DNA from: Oscillospiraceae bacterium
GTDB taxonomy: Bacteria; Bacillota; Clostridia; Oscillospirales; Oscillospiraceae
Length of the DNA: 12,578 nucleotides
Direction: 5' to 3'
Assembly: GCA_021205585.1 (NCBI GenBank)
Contig: JAJPXI010000048.1
Span: forward strand, 1-12,578
The notes beneath the pieces are model-generated. The model was not told where the DNA came from. It did not search any database and saw only the letters and a list, made by a program, of their open reading frames with translations. Each line of letters opens with the position of its first letter. Position 1 is the first letter of the stretch. This document shows, one piece after another, positions 11,863-12,578 of the stretch. The translations under genes were made by a program, and so were the position numbers.

Positions 11863-11947
11863 GGAGGAGTTCCCGAGTGGCCAAAGGGGGCAGACTGTAA
11901 ATCTGTTGTCGCTGACTTCGGTGGTTCGAATCCACCCTCCTCCACCA
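11863..11947 (+). tRNA. tRNA-Tyr(GTA)
   Basis: 85-nt class II tRNA with encoded CCA: acceptor stem GGAGGAG/CTCCTCC, anticodon GTA in CTGTAAA, a long variable arm (TTGTCGCTGACTTC region), and T arm GGTGGTTCGAATCCACC. Its upstream region is now the element's right end. Confidence 0.95.
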
Positions 11948-11950
11948 AAA

Positions 11951-11988
11951 AGAAGGCTTTCCGCCTTTGCGGGAAGACTTCTTTTTTT
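11951..11988 (+). terminator. Terminator after tRNA-Tyr
   Basis: AGAAG...CTT.CCGC pairs with GCGG.AAG...CTTCT, followed by a run of seven T. It starts 3 nt after the CCA end. Confidence 0.8.
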
Positions 11989-12088
11989 ACCCGGTGGATT
12001 CGAAAGCCGGCTCTTGGCGATAGGCCGGGGGCCTATCGCAACCGGCGTGGCTTTTCCGCAGAAAAGCGAATCCACCCTCCTCCACCAA

Positions 12089-12127
12089 AAGCAAGCTTTC
12101 CACCCTGGCGGGAAGCCTGCTTTTTTA
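12089..12127 (+). terminator. Second terminator (duplicate)
   Basis: AAGCA...GCTT.CC pairs with GG.AAGC..TGCTT, followed by T6. Compared with the first copy, a stem A-T pair has become C-G, so the pairing is preserved. Confidence 0.65.
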
Positions 12128-12169
12128 CCCGGTGGAGGGGTTGCCTCCCCCGGAAGAGGAAGGGAATCG

Positions 12170-12310
12170 GCGATAGCCGGTAGAGAGGTTGTAAGTGTTA
12201 TAGCCGAGCCTATCTGTCCACCAATAGCCGACCTAATTTGTCCGGCAACCGGGGTTATTTGTCCTGATTGCCGGGCTTATTTGTCATAAAGATGTCGAAA
12301 TAGCCGAGCT
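12170..12310. repeat. Degenerate tandem repeat of about 22-24 bp
   Basis: Units of the form ATAGCCGRSCTTATTTGTCC start near 12199, 12223, 12247, 12267 and (partial) 12299, with a vaguer unit near 12171. The TATTTGTCC-like part is found at 12211, 12234, 12255 and 12277. No gene is present; it could be an iteron-like or minisatellite array. Confidence 0.6.
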
Positions 12311-12311
12311 A

Positions 12312-12472
12312 AGGAAGGACTGATTAAATCGGCAAGAGCGGATGGCGAGAAATTTTGCGACAAAAGAAGGCACAAAAGTGCAGGAATACTGTATGTATTT
12401 CAAACTTTTGCAACGCGCTTTTGGCGGAAAAGTTCCGCCAGCCGCCGCAGGCGTATTTAATCAGTGCTTCCT
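12312..12472. mobile_element. MITE-like element, 161 bp, flanked by TA
   Basis: Terminal inverted repeats of 18 bp with one mismatch: AGGAAGGACTGATTAAAT (12312-12329) and its complement (12455-12472). TA flanks both ends (12310-12311, 12473-12474), as expected for IS630/Tc1-type insertion. The interior has small hairpins (GGCGGAA/TTCCGCC) and no transposase. Family assignment is inference. Confidence 0.6.
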
Positions 12473-12474
12473 TA

Positions 12475-12578
12475 ATTCTGTACATGCTACCACATGCGGA
12501 TAAATATCGGTCAGTGCTTTCATAGGATTGTGTCAATAGTTTTGTGTAAACTTTCAAAAGCTTCTTGCTTCAGTGCAG
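12475..12578. other. Right edge without identifiable gene
   Basis: No gene start or stop is supported here. On the minus strand TTTACACAAAACTATTGACAC (split at 12530-12550) is reminiscent of the ends of IS256-type insertion sequences, but the window stops too soon to tell. Confidence 0.25.

Larger units (their letters stand above)
11927..12136 (+). repeat. Duplicated tRNA-Tyr tail plus terminator cassette with palindromic insert
   Basis: The 24 nt at 11927-11950 (T-arm end, acceptor, CCA, AAAA) recur exactly at 12067-12090. Each is followed by a terminator hairpin and ACCCGGTGGA. Between the copies, GGTGGATTCG (11993-12002) and CGAATCCACC (12067-12076) are perfect inverted arms around nested stems GCCGG/CCGGC and GCGATAGGCC/GGCCTATCGC (12017-12039). 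Confidence 0.8.

Noticed and set aside
12324..12557. 77-codon leftward frame at the right edge
   Set aside because: It crosses the MITE-like inverted repeat and starts without a ribosome binding site.
1..12578. CRISPR array
   Set aside because: The direct repeats found are few, diverged or intercistronic; no regular repeat-spacer pattern and no cas genes.

Overview
The window looks like a stretch of a GC-rich Firmicutes chromosome, probably an Oscillospiraceae-type gut anaerobe. This is inferred from the GC-rich flanking DNA, the hemW-rlmD pair and the style of the mobile DNA; no marker fixes the species. The chromosome has been interrupted by a 9.16-kb integrative element with visibly lower GC.

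Left flank (1-2593, minus strand): an rlmD-type 23S rRNA uracil methyltransferase runs off the left edge. It is translationally coupled (ATGA overlap) to hemW, a radical-SAM heme chaperone, which has its own promoter. A tRNA-Thr(TGT) gene with a TTGACA-17-TAAAAT promoter follows on the plus strand.

Integrated element (2623-11830): the 3' 47 bp of tRNA-Thr recur at 11784-11830 (46/47 identical), and an intact tyrosine integrase lies just inside the left copy, so this is a tRNA-targeted site-specific insertion. From left to right it holds the integrase (minus strand); about 3.5 kb with no convincing gene but many hairpins, diverged direct repeats and a pair of face-to-face consensus promoters; a small ribbon-helix-helix repressor with palindromic operators; a rightward operon of seven small genes (a coiled-coil protein, a SprT-like zinc metalloprotease, a small membrane protein, two paralogous acidic proteins and two unrecognised proteins); and a serine resolvase broken by one stop codon beside its probable res site. 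I see no relaxase, type IV secretion, replication or excisionase gene, so the element is either a decayed integrative element or a satellite that borrows functions.

Regulation of the cargo operon is unusually legible. A TTGACA-17-TACAAT promoter carries a CATGTGCACATG palindrome inside its spacer, next to the divergent repressor gene. A leader closed by a 10-bp long-range stem follows. Five nearly identical 24-nt hairpin elements then sit in successive gaps between genes, one with a compensatory base-pair change. A strong terminator ends the operon.

Right flank (11831-12578): tRNA-Tyr(GTA), formerly 32 bp downstream of tRNA-Thr, is now cut off from that promoter. The element ends with an outward TTGACA-18-TAAAAT promoter that could replace it. 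After tRNA-Tyr come a duplicated tRNA-tail-plus-terminator cassette with a palindromic insert, a degenerate repeat of about 22 bp, and a 161-bp MITE-like element flanked by TA. The most unusual material is the gene-free 4.0-7.5 kb tract, especially the convergent-promoter unit at 6.4-6.8 kb, together with the repeated intercistronic hairpin.
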